A stretch of DNA of 18,323 nt from an uncultured Paenibacillaceae bacterium. Lineage in GTDB: Bacteria; Bacillota; Bacilli; Paenibacillales; DA-C8. The position numbers and the translations under genes are program-made. Location of the stretch: positions 1-18,323 of the forward strand of contig CALGAO010000105.1 in NCBI GenBank assembly GCA_937957685.1, in the 5' to 3' direction. This document shows positions 7,962-14,865 of the stretch, in pieces. The notes under the pieces are model-generated. The model searched no databases. It was not told where the DNA came from and saw only the letters and a list, made by a program, of their open reading frames with translations. Numbering within the stretch: position 1 is the first letter of the stretch; every line of letters begins with the position of its first letter.

Positions 7962-9155
7962 ATGAATGAGCGAGTCAATACGATCAAAACGATGTCCGAT
8001 TATCTGAATCCGCAGGTTCGCGCGATTCCGCCGTCCGGCATTCGCCGCTTCTTCGACATGGCCAATGCCAGCAAGGACAAGGATATCATCACGCTCGGCG
8101 TCGGCGAACCCGACTTTGTGACGCCATGGCATATCCGTGATGCTTGCGTGTACAGCCTGGAACGCGGCAAGACGACCTACACGGCCAATGCCGGGATGAT
8201 CGAGCTGCGCGAAGCGATCGCCGATTATCTGTCCAGCCGCTTTCATGTCGGATATGATCCGGAAAACGAGATCATCGTGACGGTGGGGGGCAGCGAAGCC
8301 ATCGACCTGGCGTTGCGCGCGCTGATCGCGCCTGGCGACGAGGTGCTGATCCCCGCGCCGACCTACCTGCCCTATGAGCCGATCACCCTGCTCAGCGGCG
8401 GCGTGGCCGTGCCGGTCGAGACCAGGGCGGAGCACAGCTTCAAGCTGCAGGCGGAGGATCTCAAGGCGAAGCTCACTCCTCGCTCCAAGGTGCTCATCCT
8501 CTGTTACCCGAGCAATCCGACGGGCGGCATCATGAGCTATGAGGACTGGCTGCCGATCGCACGGGTCGTCGAGGAGCATGATCTGATCGTCATCTCTGAC
8601 GAGATCTATGCCGAACTGACTTACGAAGGCCGGCATGTCAGTTTCGCCTCGTTGCCGAACATGAGAGACCGGACGATCCTGGTCAGCGGATTCGCCAAGG
8701 CGTTCGCGATGACGGGCTGGCGGATGGGATACCTGTGCGGTCATCATGAGCTTGTCAGCGCGATGCTGAAGATCCATCAATATACGGTCATGTGCGCGCC
8801 GATCATGGGACAGGTGGCCGCATTGGAGGCGCTGCGCAACGGCCTGGAAGAGATGGAGAAGATGGTGGAGTCGTACAATCGGAGACGCCGCCTGGTCGTC
8901 GAAGGCTTCAGACAGATCGGATTGCCTTGCCATGAGCCCCAGGGTGCCTTCTATGCTTTCCCGGACATCAGGGGAACGGGACTCAGCTCGGAGGAATTCG
9001 CCCAGCGTCTGCTCCGCGAAGCGAAAGTCGCCGTCGTTCCGGGGCATGTGTTTGGCCTGGGCGGAGAAGGATTTATTCGCTGCTCTTATGCGACATCTGT
9101 CAACCTTTTGCAGCAAGCAATCGAAAGAATCGGCAAGTTTATCAGCAAGTTGTAA
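7962..9155 (+). CDS. alaT: Class I aminotransferase (AlaT/YugH-like)
   Basis: A 397-residue PLP-dependent fold type I aminotransferase. Visible landmarks are ITLGVGEPDF near the start, TVGGSEAIDLAL for cofactor phosphate binding, YPSNPTGG with the pyridoxal-contacting Asn, VISDEIYAEL with the ring-nitrogen Asp, the Schiff-base lysine K246 in SGFAKAFAMTGWRMGY, and FIRCSYA with the substrate-carboxylate Arg. ATG 7962 is preferred because AAGGA lies about ten bases upstream; a GTG at 7941 would add seven residues but has no good site. Being paired with an Lrp-type regulator supports the alanine-pyruvate transaminase role known for YugH/AlaT. Aspartate aminotransferase activity is the main alternative. 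Confidence 0.88.
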   Translation: MNERVNTIKTMSDYLNPQVRAIPPSGIRRFFDMANASKDKDIITLGVGEPDFVTPWHIRDACVYSLERGKTTYTANAGMIELREAIADYLSSRFHVGYDPENEIIVTVGGSEAIDLALRALIAPGDEVLIPAPTYLPYEPITLLSGGVAVPVETRAEHSFKLQAEDLKAKLTPRSKVLILCYPSNPTGGIMSYEDWLPIARVVEEHDLIVISDEIYAELTYEGRHVSFASLPNMRDRTILVSGFAKAFAMTGWRMGYLCGHHELVSAMLKIHQYTVMCAPIMGQVAALEALRNGLEEMEKMVESYNRRRRLVVEGFRQIGLPCHEPQGAFYAFPDIRGTGLSSEEFAQRLLREAKVAVVPGHVFGLGGEGFIRCSYATSVNLLQQAIERIGKFISKL

Positions 9156-9161
9156 GGGCAT

Positions 9162-9201
9162 TTTGTCGAATGATGTTGAACTCCGCCCGTCTTTTGTCGA
9201 G
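9162..9201 (+). promoter_or_regulatory. Two Spo0A-box-like sites
   Basis: TTTGTCGAA at 9162-9170 is an exact match to the 0A box consensus TTTGTCRAA, and TTTGTCGAG at 9193-9201 matches 8 of 9. Both have the same orientation and start 31 bases apart (about three helical turns), lying some 80 and 50 bases upstream of the predicted start for the Spo0E-like gene. Spo0A-phosphate may regulate this promoter. Confidence 0.6.
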
Positions 9202-9211
9202 GATTATATAT

Positions 9212-9241
9212 TTGCTCAAATGTAGAAAAATTTGTTATACT
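9212..9241 (+). promoter_or_regulatory. Extended -10 sigma-A promoter of the Spo0E-like gene
   Basis: TATACT (9236-9241) is preceded by TGT, giving an extended -10 TGTTATACT, and TTGCTC lies 18 bases upstream (9212-9217). The predicted start is near 9248, about 55 bases before the ATG. The second Spo0A-box-like site ends 10 bases before the -35. Confidence 0.6.
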
Positions 9242-9302
9242 AGGATAGTACTGATACCGATTCGTTTGTGCTCGGTTTCCGATGGCGATAGGAGGGTTGA
9301 AC

Positions 9303-9587
9303 ATGGCAGTGGAATACCGGCATACGGCATCATTCAGTCTTCAGTGCGAGCCTGATCCCGACTCCGGTTCAACCTACCATATACGAAAGAGAATGAATCG
9401 CGTGGAGATTTTGGAAGAGGAGATCTACATATTAAGGACTCTCATGGAGAAGACTGCTGAGGACGAACAATCTTTCACCTCCGAGATGGTCGTTCATATC
9501 AGCAGTTTGCTGGACAGGAAGATCAATGAATACATGAAGTTGGACCGTAGCCGGAAGATGCTGTATCCGGAATTGACCAAGGACTGA
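9303..9587 (+). CDS. Spo0E-like aspartyl-phosphate phosphatase
   Basis: A 94-residue protein whose residues about 31-82 form the two-helix Spo0E fold: MNRVEILEEEIYILRTLMEK, then a short turn and HISSLLDRKINEYMK. Spo0E-family proteins dephosphorylate Spo0A-phosphate and so delay sporulation. The signature is normally SQxLDxxIxxY; here it is SSLLDRKINEY, keeping the Ser, Leu-Asp, Ile and Tyr but with Ser replacing Gln. The start at 9303 has a strong TAGGAGGG seven bases upstream and gives a 30-residue polar extension before the domain that most family members lack; an internal ATG at 9393 would give a shorter protein but has a poor site. Its promoter carries Spo0A-box-like sites, fitting a feedback role. 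Confidence 0.75.
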   Translation: MAVEYRHTASFSLQCEPDPDSGSTYHIRKRMNRVEILEEEIYILRTLMEKTAEDEQSFTSEMVVHISSLLDRKINEYMKLDRSRKMLYPELTKD

Positions 9588-9611
9588 TCGTTTCATCGTT
9601 TCATCGTCTCA
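9588..9611. repeat. Three tandem 8-bp repeats
   Basis: TCGTTTCA, TCGTTTCA and TCGTCTCA follow one another directly after the Spo0E-like stop codon. This is a short microsatellite-like tract with no clear role; it sits five bases before the terminator stem. Confidence 0.7.
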
Positions 9612-9615
9612 TTAT

Positions 9616-9669
9616 GGCCCTCGACATGCAGTTGCCTCGTGCAACTCATGTTGGAGGGTCTTTGTTTTG
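9616..9669 (+). terminator. Rho-independent terminator of the Spo0E-like gene
   Basis: The left arm (GGCCCTCGACATGCAGTTGC) pairs with the right arm (GCAACTCATGTTGGAGGGTC) in three blocks, AGTTGC/GCAACT, ACATG/CATGT and CCCTC/GAGGG, with small bulges and a CTCGT loop. TTTGTTTT follows directly. Confidence 0.85.
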
Positions 9670-9723
9670 CCGGCTGACGGGGGCCCGTCACTCGCCCGGC
9701 GCGTTCGGTTGGTGACAGCCGGC
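9669..9723. repeat. Nested inverted repeats after the terminator
   Basis: GCCGGCTG (9669-9676) and CAGCCGGC (9716-9723) are perfect 8-bp arms enclosing a smaller hairpin, TGACGG/CCGTCA with loop GGGC (9675-9690). The 305-base gap between the Spo0E-like gene and the pseudouridine synthase otherwise holds only the terminator, the triple repeat and the promoter. Confidence 0.45.
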
Positions 9724-9800
9724 ATGTTTCCCATGGTTGCTGAAGCTGCCTTTCCCCACTCGTCCTTGCTTGATGGTCCTGATCCGGAGCGGAAATGGAA

Positions 9801-9829
9801 TCGGCATTTTCCATGCAATATGGTAAGAT
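9801..9829 (+). promoter_or_regulatory. Extended -10 promoter of the RluA-family gene
   Basis: TAAGAT (9824-9829) is preceded by TGG, making TGGTAAGAT, and TCGGCA (9801-9806) lies 17 bases upstream with 4/6 match to -35. The predicted start is about 9836, roughly 57 bases before the ATG. Confidence 0.55.
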
Positions 9830-9892
9830 GGAAGATAGGCTGCGGATTGCAGCACCATCAATGACTGGCAGGAACGGTGGCAGGAATCTGGC

Positions 9893-10831
9893 ATGGATGA
9901 ACATCATGAACAGGAAGCAACGCTGAGGTACGAACTTGGGCCCGAGGATGAAGGCATGCTGCTGAGGACGATCCTGCGCAGCCGGCTGAATGTGTCCAGA
10001 AGGCTCATGACGAAGCTGAAGACGGTGGACCAGGGCATCACGGTCAACGGCAAGCGGCTGTATATGGATGCGAAGCTGCATGCAGGCGATATCGTGGAGC
10101 TGCGCCTGCCGACGGAGACGTCGGAGACGATCGAGCCGCAACCGATGGAGCTGGACATTCTGTATGAGGATCGGGATCTGTTGGCTGTGAATAAGCCGGC
10201 CGGGCTGATCGTCCATCCTACCCTGGGCCATTGGAAGGATACGTTGGCCAATGGCGTCATGTATTACTGGCAGGAACGGGGCGAATCGTACCGCTTCCGT
10301 CCCGTGCACCGGCTGGACGAGCTGACGAGCGGCGTCGTGCTGATCGCGAAAAATGCCTATGCGCATCAGCAATTGTCGATCCAGCTCCAGGAGCGCTCGG
10401 TCGTGAAGGAATATGTCGCCTTCGTCCACGGCGTCGTGGCCGAGCCGTTCGGGACCATCACCGGGCCGATCGATCGGGATCCGGAGCAACCCCATATGCG
10501 CATCGTGACGGAGACCGGTTATCCGGCGCTCACTTCCTATGAAGTCGTTCAGACTTATCGCGAGGCAAGCAAGGTGAAGGTGCTGCTGGGAACGGGGCGG
10601 ACGCATCAGATTCGCGTCCATATGCGCTGGCTTGGACACCCGCTCATCGGCGATCCTGTGTATACTTTGCCCGAATATGACAACAAGCCGTATGCCGGCA
10701 TCATGGATCGGCAGGCGCTGCATGCCGAGCGGATCGAATTCACCCATCCCTTGACCGGGCAGCGGGTGAGCATCGAGGCTCCATTGGCGAAGGACCTGCT
10801 GGGCTTGCAGGCGTATCTGGAGCAAGCATAG
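9893..10831 (+). CDS. RluA-family 23S rRNA/tRNA pseudouridine synthase
   Basis: The product has 312 residues. An amino-terminal S4-like RNA-binding segment (about 17-80, SRRLMTKLKTVDQGITVNGK, then GDIVELRLP) is followed by the catalytic domain with VNKPAGLIVHPT, the catalytic aspartate D142 in HRLDELTSGV, LQERSVVKEYVA, and the GRTHQIRVHMRWLGHPLIGD motif near the carboxy end. The enzyme isomerises uridine to pseudouridine in structured RNA; which position it modifies cannot be told from sequence. HRLDELTSG varies slightly from the common HRLDxDTSG, but the catalytic Asp and downstream Thr-Ser-Gly are kept. AGGA lies seven bases before the ATG. It seems to be a single-gene unit, with its own promoter and a gene-poor stretch after it. 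Confidence 0.9.
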   Translation: MDEHHEQEATLRYELGPEDEGMLLRTILRSRLNVSRRLMTKLKTVDQGITVNGKRLYMDAKLHAGDIVELRLPTETSETIEPQPMELDILYEDRDLLAVNKPAGLIVHPTLGHWKDTLANGVMYYWQERGESYRFRPVHRLDELTSGVVLIAKNAYAHQQLSIQLQERSVVKEYVAFVHGVVAEPFGTITGPIDRDPEQPHMRIVTETGYPALTSYEVVQTYREASKVKVLLGTGRTHQIRVHMRWLGHPLIGDPVYTLPEYDNKPYAGIMDRQALHAERIEFTHPLTGQRVSIEAPLAKDLLGLQAYLEQA

Positions 10832-11357
10832 CGGCGGGTGGACAGGTGGAGCGGCGCTGCGCTTCCGGAGACGGTCAGCGGCGGGAAGCGTCGCAGCCGG
10901 TAGTTCAGGTGCGTTCAAGGACGTTGTATGTGCAGGTGAGGCGCTTATCGCTAACTGAACGCGGTTCCGCTATTACGCGCCATTGCCACTTTGTCCAGGG
11001 GCTCAACGGAACGCAGATTCGCGATCTGCTCGTGCGATGAAGGAAAGGGTCCATGATCTGCCGATAATGCACCGTCGTTGGAACCACGCGTACCCATTCC
11101 GAACACGACCGTTAAGTCCATGATCTGCCGATAATGCACTGTCGTTCCTTAGCAGTGCGGGAATGGTCATTTGTTGACACCAACGACCACCATGTCCCTG
11201 CCGTGGAGCATCTGGAGCTGACGCATGAGCCTTTCTTCAGGATCATCGGGGAGATGCATGGCGGCACGACGCTACGTTACGATCATCAGGCTGATCAGGC
11301 CTGGATGACAGGTCTTGAGTGATACATGAAAGAATGTGCATCAGGAGGGAATTGGCA
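10832..11357. other. 525-base gene-poor stretch
   Basis: No recognisable gene. It contains a GCAGAT-TCGCG-ATCTGC hairpin (11013-11029), a pair of 32-bp direct repeats listed separately, and an ORF-like tail reading from a GTG near 11157 to a TGA at 11320-11322 (ending AWMTGLE) that has ordinary codon use but no ribosome binding site. The latter may be a decayed fragment or chance. The part around 10935-11040 (GAACGCGGTTCCGC and AACGGAACGC) looks like a degenerate intergenic repeat. Confidence 0.4.
11049..11147. repeat. 32-bp direct repeat pair
   Basis: GTCCATGATCTGCCGATAAT followed by GCAC, C or T, and GTCGTT occurs at 11049-11080 and again at 11116-11147, 67 bases apart, with only two or three differences. 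The 35 bases between (GGAACCACGCG to CGTTAA) are not part of the repeat. No function is recognised. Confidence 0.8.
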
Positions 11358-11723
11358 GTGGAACTGAAAGTGTACGGTTATCCCAAATGCGGCACATGCC
11401 GCACAGCGATCAAATGGCTGAAAGAGCAAGGTCATACGTTGAATGAGGTGCATATCGTGGAGCAGCCTCCAACGGCAGAAGAACTGAAAGATCTGGTAGC
11501 GCGCAGCGGCCTTGAGCTGAAGAAGTGGTTCAACGTATCCGGCAATCTGTATAAGGAGATGTCTCTCAAGGACAAGCTGCCGGAGATGAAGGATGAGGAT
11601 AAGCTGGAGCTGCTCGCCTCCAATGGCATGTTGATCAAACGTCCGATCGTCACGGACGGCAGTCGTGTGACGGTGGGCTTCAGAGAAGATGAATATCGGA
11701 AGATGTGGGGTCGTGAAGGATGA
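11358..11723 (+). CDS. ArsC/Spx-family thioredoxin-fold reductase (YusI-like)
   Basis: A 121-residue protein with the ArsC/Spx fold. The amino-terminal strand ends in YPKCGTCRTAIKWL, placing C11 and C14 in a CxxC motif; IVEQPPTAEELKDL, WFNVSGNLYKEM and LIKRPIV (R95, P96) are typical of this family. Similar proteins in Bacillus (YusI) are called arsenate-reductase-like, but arsenate reduction has not been shown for this branch. A protein-disulfide or glutaredoxin-like role is possible. It is not Spx itself, since that has a more conserved carboxy-terminal half. GTG 11358 is chosen because AGGAGG lies nine bases upstream; the longer in-frame extension starts without a site. Its stop overlaps the next gene's ATG. 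Confidence 0.82.
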   Translation: MELKVYGYPKCGTCRTAIKWLKEQGHTLNEVHIVEQPPTAEELKDLVARSGLELKKWFNVSGNLYKEMSLKDKLPEMKDEDKLELLASNGMLIKRPIVTDGSRVTVGFREDEYRKMWGREG

Positions 11724-12925
11724 GTCATCGGAGAGCACCCTCCCGCTTTCGCTCGGATCGGTTGTCCGGCCTTGGTTCGGCGATCTTCAGCGAAGTGGCT
11801 CGATGGAAGCGGGAAGCGAAGCAAGCTGGCCTGGATATCATCGATCTTGGCATCGGCAGTCCCGATCAGCCGCCGTCCGAGCGAGTCAGGCAGGCGCTGT
11901 GTGATGCCGCGGCGAGAGGAGACATGTATGGCTACGCCGGGACGGAAGGTACGCTTTCGTTCCGCAGGAAGGTGGCCGAATGGTATCATTACCGGTTCGG
12001 CGTGGATCTGGATCCGGAGTCCGAGATCATCTCGCTGATGGGCTCGCAGGACGGACTTTCGCATCTCGCGCTGGCTGTCACCAATCCGGGAGATATTGTG
12101 CTGATCCCGGACCCCGGATATCCGATCTACGCGGCAGCTCCTGTGCTGGCGGGTGCGATTCCATATCCGGTGCCGCTGACGGCTGAGCATCAATTTCTGC
12201 CGCAGCTCGAGGATATCCCGGTAGAGGTCATTCGCAAATCGAGATATATGCTGTTTAATTACCCCAGCAATCCGCTTTCCGCAGTGGCCGATCTCGACTT
12301 CTTCGAGCGCGCGGTCTGGTTCGCCAGACGGCATGAGCTCCTGCTTGTCCACGATCTCGCCTATTCGGAGATGGCGTTCGACGGCTTCCGTCCGCCGAGC
12401 GTGCTGGAGGTGCCGGGGGCGAAGGAAGTCGCCGTGGAGTTCAATTCCCTGTCCAAAAGCTACAACATGGCAGGTTGCCGTCTCGCCTATATGGCAGGCA
12501 ATGCCGAGGTGGTCGGTGCGCTCGGCGAATTGAAGTCGAACATCGACTATGGCGTGTTCCATGCTGTGCAGGAGGCGGGCATCGCCGCCATGCAGGAGCA
12601 TATCGAGCATGGCGGTACTGTTGCGGAACTGTACCAGCGAAGAAGAGATGTGTTTGTTGAAGCGATTCGCTCGTATGGCTGGGAGATTCCGAAGCCCAAG
12701 GCTACGATGTTTATCTGGGCTCCGATCCCGTCGGGATGGACTTCTCGACAGATTTCCCGGGAAATGTTGCGGCAGACGGGCGTAGCGGTGATACCGGGAG
12801 ATGCTTTTGGGCAGATGGGAGAAGGGTATGTGAGGATTGCGCTGGTCCAGGATGAGGCGAGGCTGCTGGAAGCGGCTCGAAGGATCGGCGAATTTATGAA
12901 GTCCCTGAAGGCTTCGGATGCGTGA
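11720..12925 (+). CDS. Class I/II aminotransferase, LL-diaminopimelate aminotransferase-like
   Basis: A 401-residue fold type I PLP enzyme. DIIDLGIGSPDQPP, YGYAGTEGTLSFRRKVAEWY and LMGSQDGLSHLALAV are typical of the LL-DAP aminotransferase/AlaT-like clade, with the Schiff-base lysine K246 in NSLSKSYNMAGCRLAYMAGN, LLVHDLAYSEMAFDG with the ring Asp, and GYVRIALV with the substrate Arg. The usual NPTG motif reads NPLS here (YPSNPLSAVA): the Asn is kept, but Thr and Gly are replaced. The substrate is therefore uncertain; calling it DapL would go too far. ATGA overlap (11720-11723) couples it to the YusI-like reductase. GTGAAGG just before the ATG is a modest ribosome binding site. Confidence 0.85.
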   Translation: MSHRRAPSRFRSDRLSGLGSAIFSEVARWKREAKQAGLDIIDLGIGSPDQPPSERVRQALCDAAARGDMYGYAGTEGTLSFRRKVAEWYHYRFGVDLDPESEIISLMGSQDGLSHLALAVTNPGDIVLIPDPGYPIYAAAPVLAGAIPYPVPLTAEHQFLPQLEDIPVEVIRKSRYMLFNYPSNPLSAVADLDFFERAVWFARRHELLLVHDLAYSEMAFDGFRPPSVLEVPGAKEVAVEFNSLSKSYNMAGCRLAYMAGNAEVVGALGELKSNIDYGVFHAVQEAGIAAMQEHIEHGGTVAELYQRRRDVFVEAIRSYGWEIPKPKATMFIWAPIPSGWTSRQISREMLRQTGVAVIPGDAFGQMGEGYVRIALVQDEARLLEAARRIGEFMKSLKASDA

Positions 12926-13200
12926 GGCCGTGATGACCTTGCTGCTGGGCGTACAGAGTCTCGGCAGCGGCGAGCACCTGAATCATTGAGAAGGTTTATC
13001 CTGTTCACGCAGATCGGATGCGGTGCGGGATGGTTAACGTCGCTAAATTTTGATGGTTTGGCGTTCTGCCGGTATCGCTTGCTGAATCTGGCGGGCGCGT
13101 GCTTGTCTTTTAAGGATGCTGGAATCATGATCGAGGTATGACAAGCTGGCAATTCGCTCAACGCCGGCAGCTGATCAATCAATCATGGGAGAGAGTTTAT

Positions 13201-14088
13201 ATGAATCGGGACGAAAGAGAATCCTTGCTCATCATCGACAGCTTCGCATTGTTGTTTCGCGGTTACTATGCCACCGCCCTGCAGGGCAATCTGATGCAAA
13301 ACTCCAAAGGCCTGTACACCAACGGGATCTATCAATTCACGCGCTACATGCTGGATGCGATCAAATGCTTCAAGCCGACCCATGTAGCCTGCGCCTTCGA
13401 CATGGGCAAATCCACGTTCCGCAACGACATGTACGAAGGCTACAAGGCGAACCGTGTTGAACCGCCGATCGAGCTGGTTCCGCAGTTTGACAAGCTGCGC
13501 GATCTTGTCGATGCGTTCGATATCCCTTGTCTGGGCATCGAGGGATATGAGGCTGATGACGTGATCGGTTCGCTGGCGAAGCAGTATGCGGCCGAGGGCA
13601 GGAAAGTGCGCATCCTGACCGGCGATGGCGATTCCTACCAGCTGATCGATGAGCATATCGAAGTGATCATGCTGCGCAAGGGATTTGGCAACTATGAGGT
13701 CATCTCTTTGGACAATCTGTATGAGGTTGCCGGTGTTCGCGAGCCTTATCAGATCATTGAGATGAAGGCGCTCATGGGCGATGCTTCGGACAATATCCCG
13801 GGCTGCCCGAATGTCGGACCGAAGACCGCGCAGAAGCTGATCGCGGAGTACGGCTCTGTTGACGGGATCTTCGCTCACATCGGCGAGATCAAGGGCAAGC
13901 TTCAGGAACGTCTGATCGAGCACAAGGAGCAGATCTATCTGTCCCGCGACCTGGCGACGATACGGACGAACCTGGAGATCGATTGCCCGCCGGAACGTTG
14001 CCTGTACAGGTGGAACCGGGACAAGCTGATGCCGGTGCTGGAGGAACTGGAATTCCGCACGATCATCCGCAGCCTGCAGGCGGTGTAG
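13201..14088 (+). CDS. ypcP: YpcP-type 5'-3' exonuclease (FEN family)
   Basis: A free-standing 295-residue homologue of the 5'-nuclease domain of DNA polymerase I, which removes RNA primers and flaps. The metal-binding acids are visible: D13 in LLIIDSF, TFRNDMYEGYKANR, E114 to D120 in EGYEADDV, D142 and D144 in TGDGDSYQL, and D194 and D197 in MGDASDNIPG, which begins the helix-3-turn-helix with GPKTAQKLI. The commonly seen lysine in TGDKD is a glycine here. ATG 13201 is preferred since GGGAGAGAG lies just upstream; an in-frame start at 13138 would add 21 residues without a site. The 275-base gap before it has only a weak promoter-like TTGATG-17-TATCGC (13050-13078). The palindrome array begins 58 bases after its stop. 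Confidence 0.9.
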   Translation: MNRDERESLLIIDSFALLFRGYYATALQGNLMQNSKGLYTNGIYQFTRYMLDAIKCFKPTHVACAFDMGKSTFRNDMYEGYKANRVEPPIELVPQFDKLRDLVDAFDIPCLGIEGYEADDVIGSLAKQYAAEGRKVRILTGDGDSYQLIDEHIEVIMLRKGFGNYEVISLDNLYEVAGVREPYQIIEMKALMGDASDNIPGCPNVGPKTAQKLIAEYGSVDGIFAHIGEIKGKLQERLIEHKEQIYLSRDLATIRTNLEIDCPPERCLYRWNRDKLMPVLEELEFRTIIRSLQAV

Positions 14089-14146
14089 CGGCGGTGATCG
14101 CTGCTGTCAGAAGCAGCATGGGTGCGTCGACATCTTGACGTGAACC

Positions 14147-14484
14147 AGGCGTGCGTGCGTCCTGCGTGCGTTGTTTTGTACGAAAAATCGTACAAAACCA
14201 TGGCGCGCGCGTCCTGCGTGCGTTGTTTTGTACAAAAAATCGTACAAAACCATGGTGCGAGCGGCCAACGTGCGCTGTTTTGTACGAAAAATCGTACAAA
14301 ACCATGGTGCGAGCGGTCAACGTGCGCTGTTTTGTACGAAAAATCGTACAAAACCAAGGCGCGCGCGTCCTGCGTGCGTTGTTTTGTACGAAAAATCGTA
14401 CAAAATCATGGCGCGGTTCGCCTGAATGCGTTGTTTTGTACGAAAAATCGTACAAAATCATGGCTCATGCGGCCAACGAGAATG
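14147..14484. repeat. Array of six 52-bp units with 26-bp palindromes
   Basis: Palindrome cores start at 14173, 14225, 14277, 14329, 14381 and 14433, exactly 52 bases apart. Each is an 11-base arm GTTTTGTACGA, a loop AAAA and the arm TCGTACAAAAC. Copy 2 has one changed base and copies 5 and 6 end in T rather than C. The 26-base sequences between cores are related to each other, in three kinds: GCGTCCTGCGTGCGTT type (ending before cores 1, 2 and 5), GAGCGG(C/T)CAACGTGCGCT type (before cores 3 and 4) and a diverged one before core 6; a decayed copy of the second type follows core 6. The unit has no stop codon in any frame, which explains the open frames across it. No protein gene is apparent. 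The ypcP stop is 58 bases away, with a weak GCTGCT/AGCAGC hairpin (14100-14117) between. Confidence 0.95.
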
Positions 14485-14535
14485 AAAATCGAATAAACCC
14501 TGCCGTATATCGAACGGCTCTGACGGCTCCGACCA

Positions 14536-14823
14536 CTACTGATCATCGGTGAAATGCTGCTCATCGCGCGCTTCATCATGGGTCGGATGAGCATCGGGAG
14601 CTTGCCGCTCCAGGCCTTCGTGCAATTGCCGGTTTTCATAGGTGAACCTGCTCGGCGGACGTTGGTCGATGCGCCATGGTTCACTCTTGCCCAGGGTCTC
14701 CTGTTGCAGACTGGAACCGTATGGCCCTTCCGGGAATTCTTCAGCAGCCAGGTCATTGCGCTGAGATTCCACGGTGGCGAAGTCTGTGTAGTCGCTTCTG
14801 CGTTCCTGTCGAAATTTCGTCAT
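14536..14823 (-). CDS. Small hydrophilic conserved-looking protein
   Basis: A 95-residue, highly charged protein starting MTKFRQERRSDYTDFATVES and ending in a His/Asp-rich tail (HPTHDEARDEQHFTDDQ). The start at 14823 is chosen because AGGAGG lies eight bases upstream on the minus strand; an in-frame ATG at 14841 would precede that site. The FPEGPYGSS and RIDQRPPSRFTYENRQLHEGL segments resemble small soluble proteins of Bacillaceae with no known function, from memory only. There is no signal peptide or membrane segment. It lies last in a run of three minus-strand ORFs and ends 52 bases from the palindrome array. Confidence 0.65.
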   Translation of the reverse strand: MTKFRQERRSDYTDFATVESQRNDLAAEEFPEGPYGSSLQQETLGKSEPWRIDQRPPSRFTYENRQLHEGLERQAPDAHPTHDEARDEQHFTDDQ

Positions 14824-14865
14824 GCTGAAGCCTCCTGGCATTGATGCGTGATGGATTGCTCATCA

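Noticed and set aside
7758..9161. 467-codon minus-strand ORF antisense to alaR and alaT
   Set aside because: A shadow spanning two well-supported genes; no motifs.
12918..12990. Tiny ORF (MREAVMTLLLGVQSLGSGEH...) after the second aminotransferase
   Set aside because: About 23 codons, overlapping the preceding stop region, with no clear ribosome binding site or membrane/peptide signature beyond a short hydrophobic run.
14147..14484. CRISPR array (26-bp palindromic repeats with 26-bp spacers)
   Set aside because: The supposed spacers are related to one another and fall into a few kinds, no cas gene is present, and the whole 52-bp unit is a tandem repeat.
14122..14552. Open frames across the array on both strands encoding repeated peptides (CFVRKIVQN and similar)
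   Set aside because: The unit has no stop codon in any frame and its 52-base length shifts the frame at each copy, so the openness is a by-product of the repeat. None has a convincing ribosome binding site.
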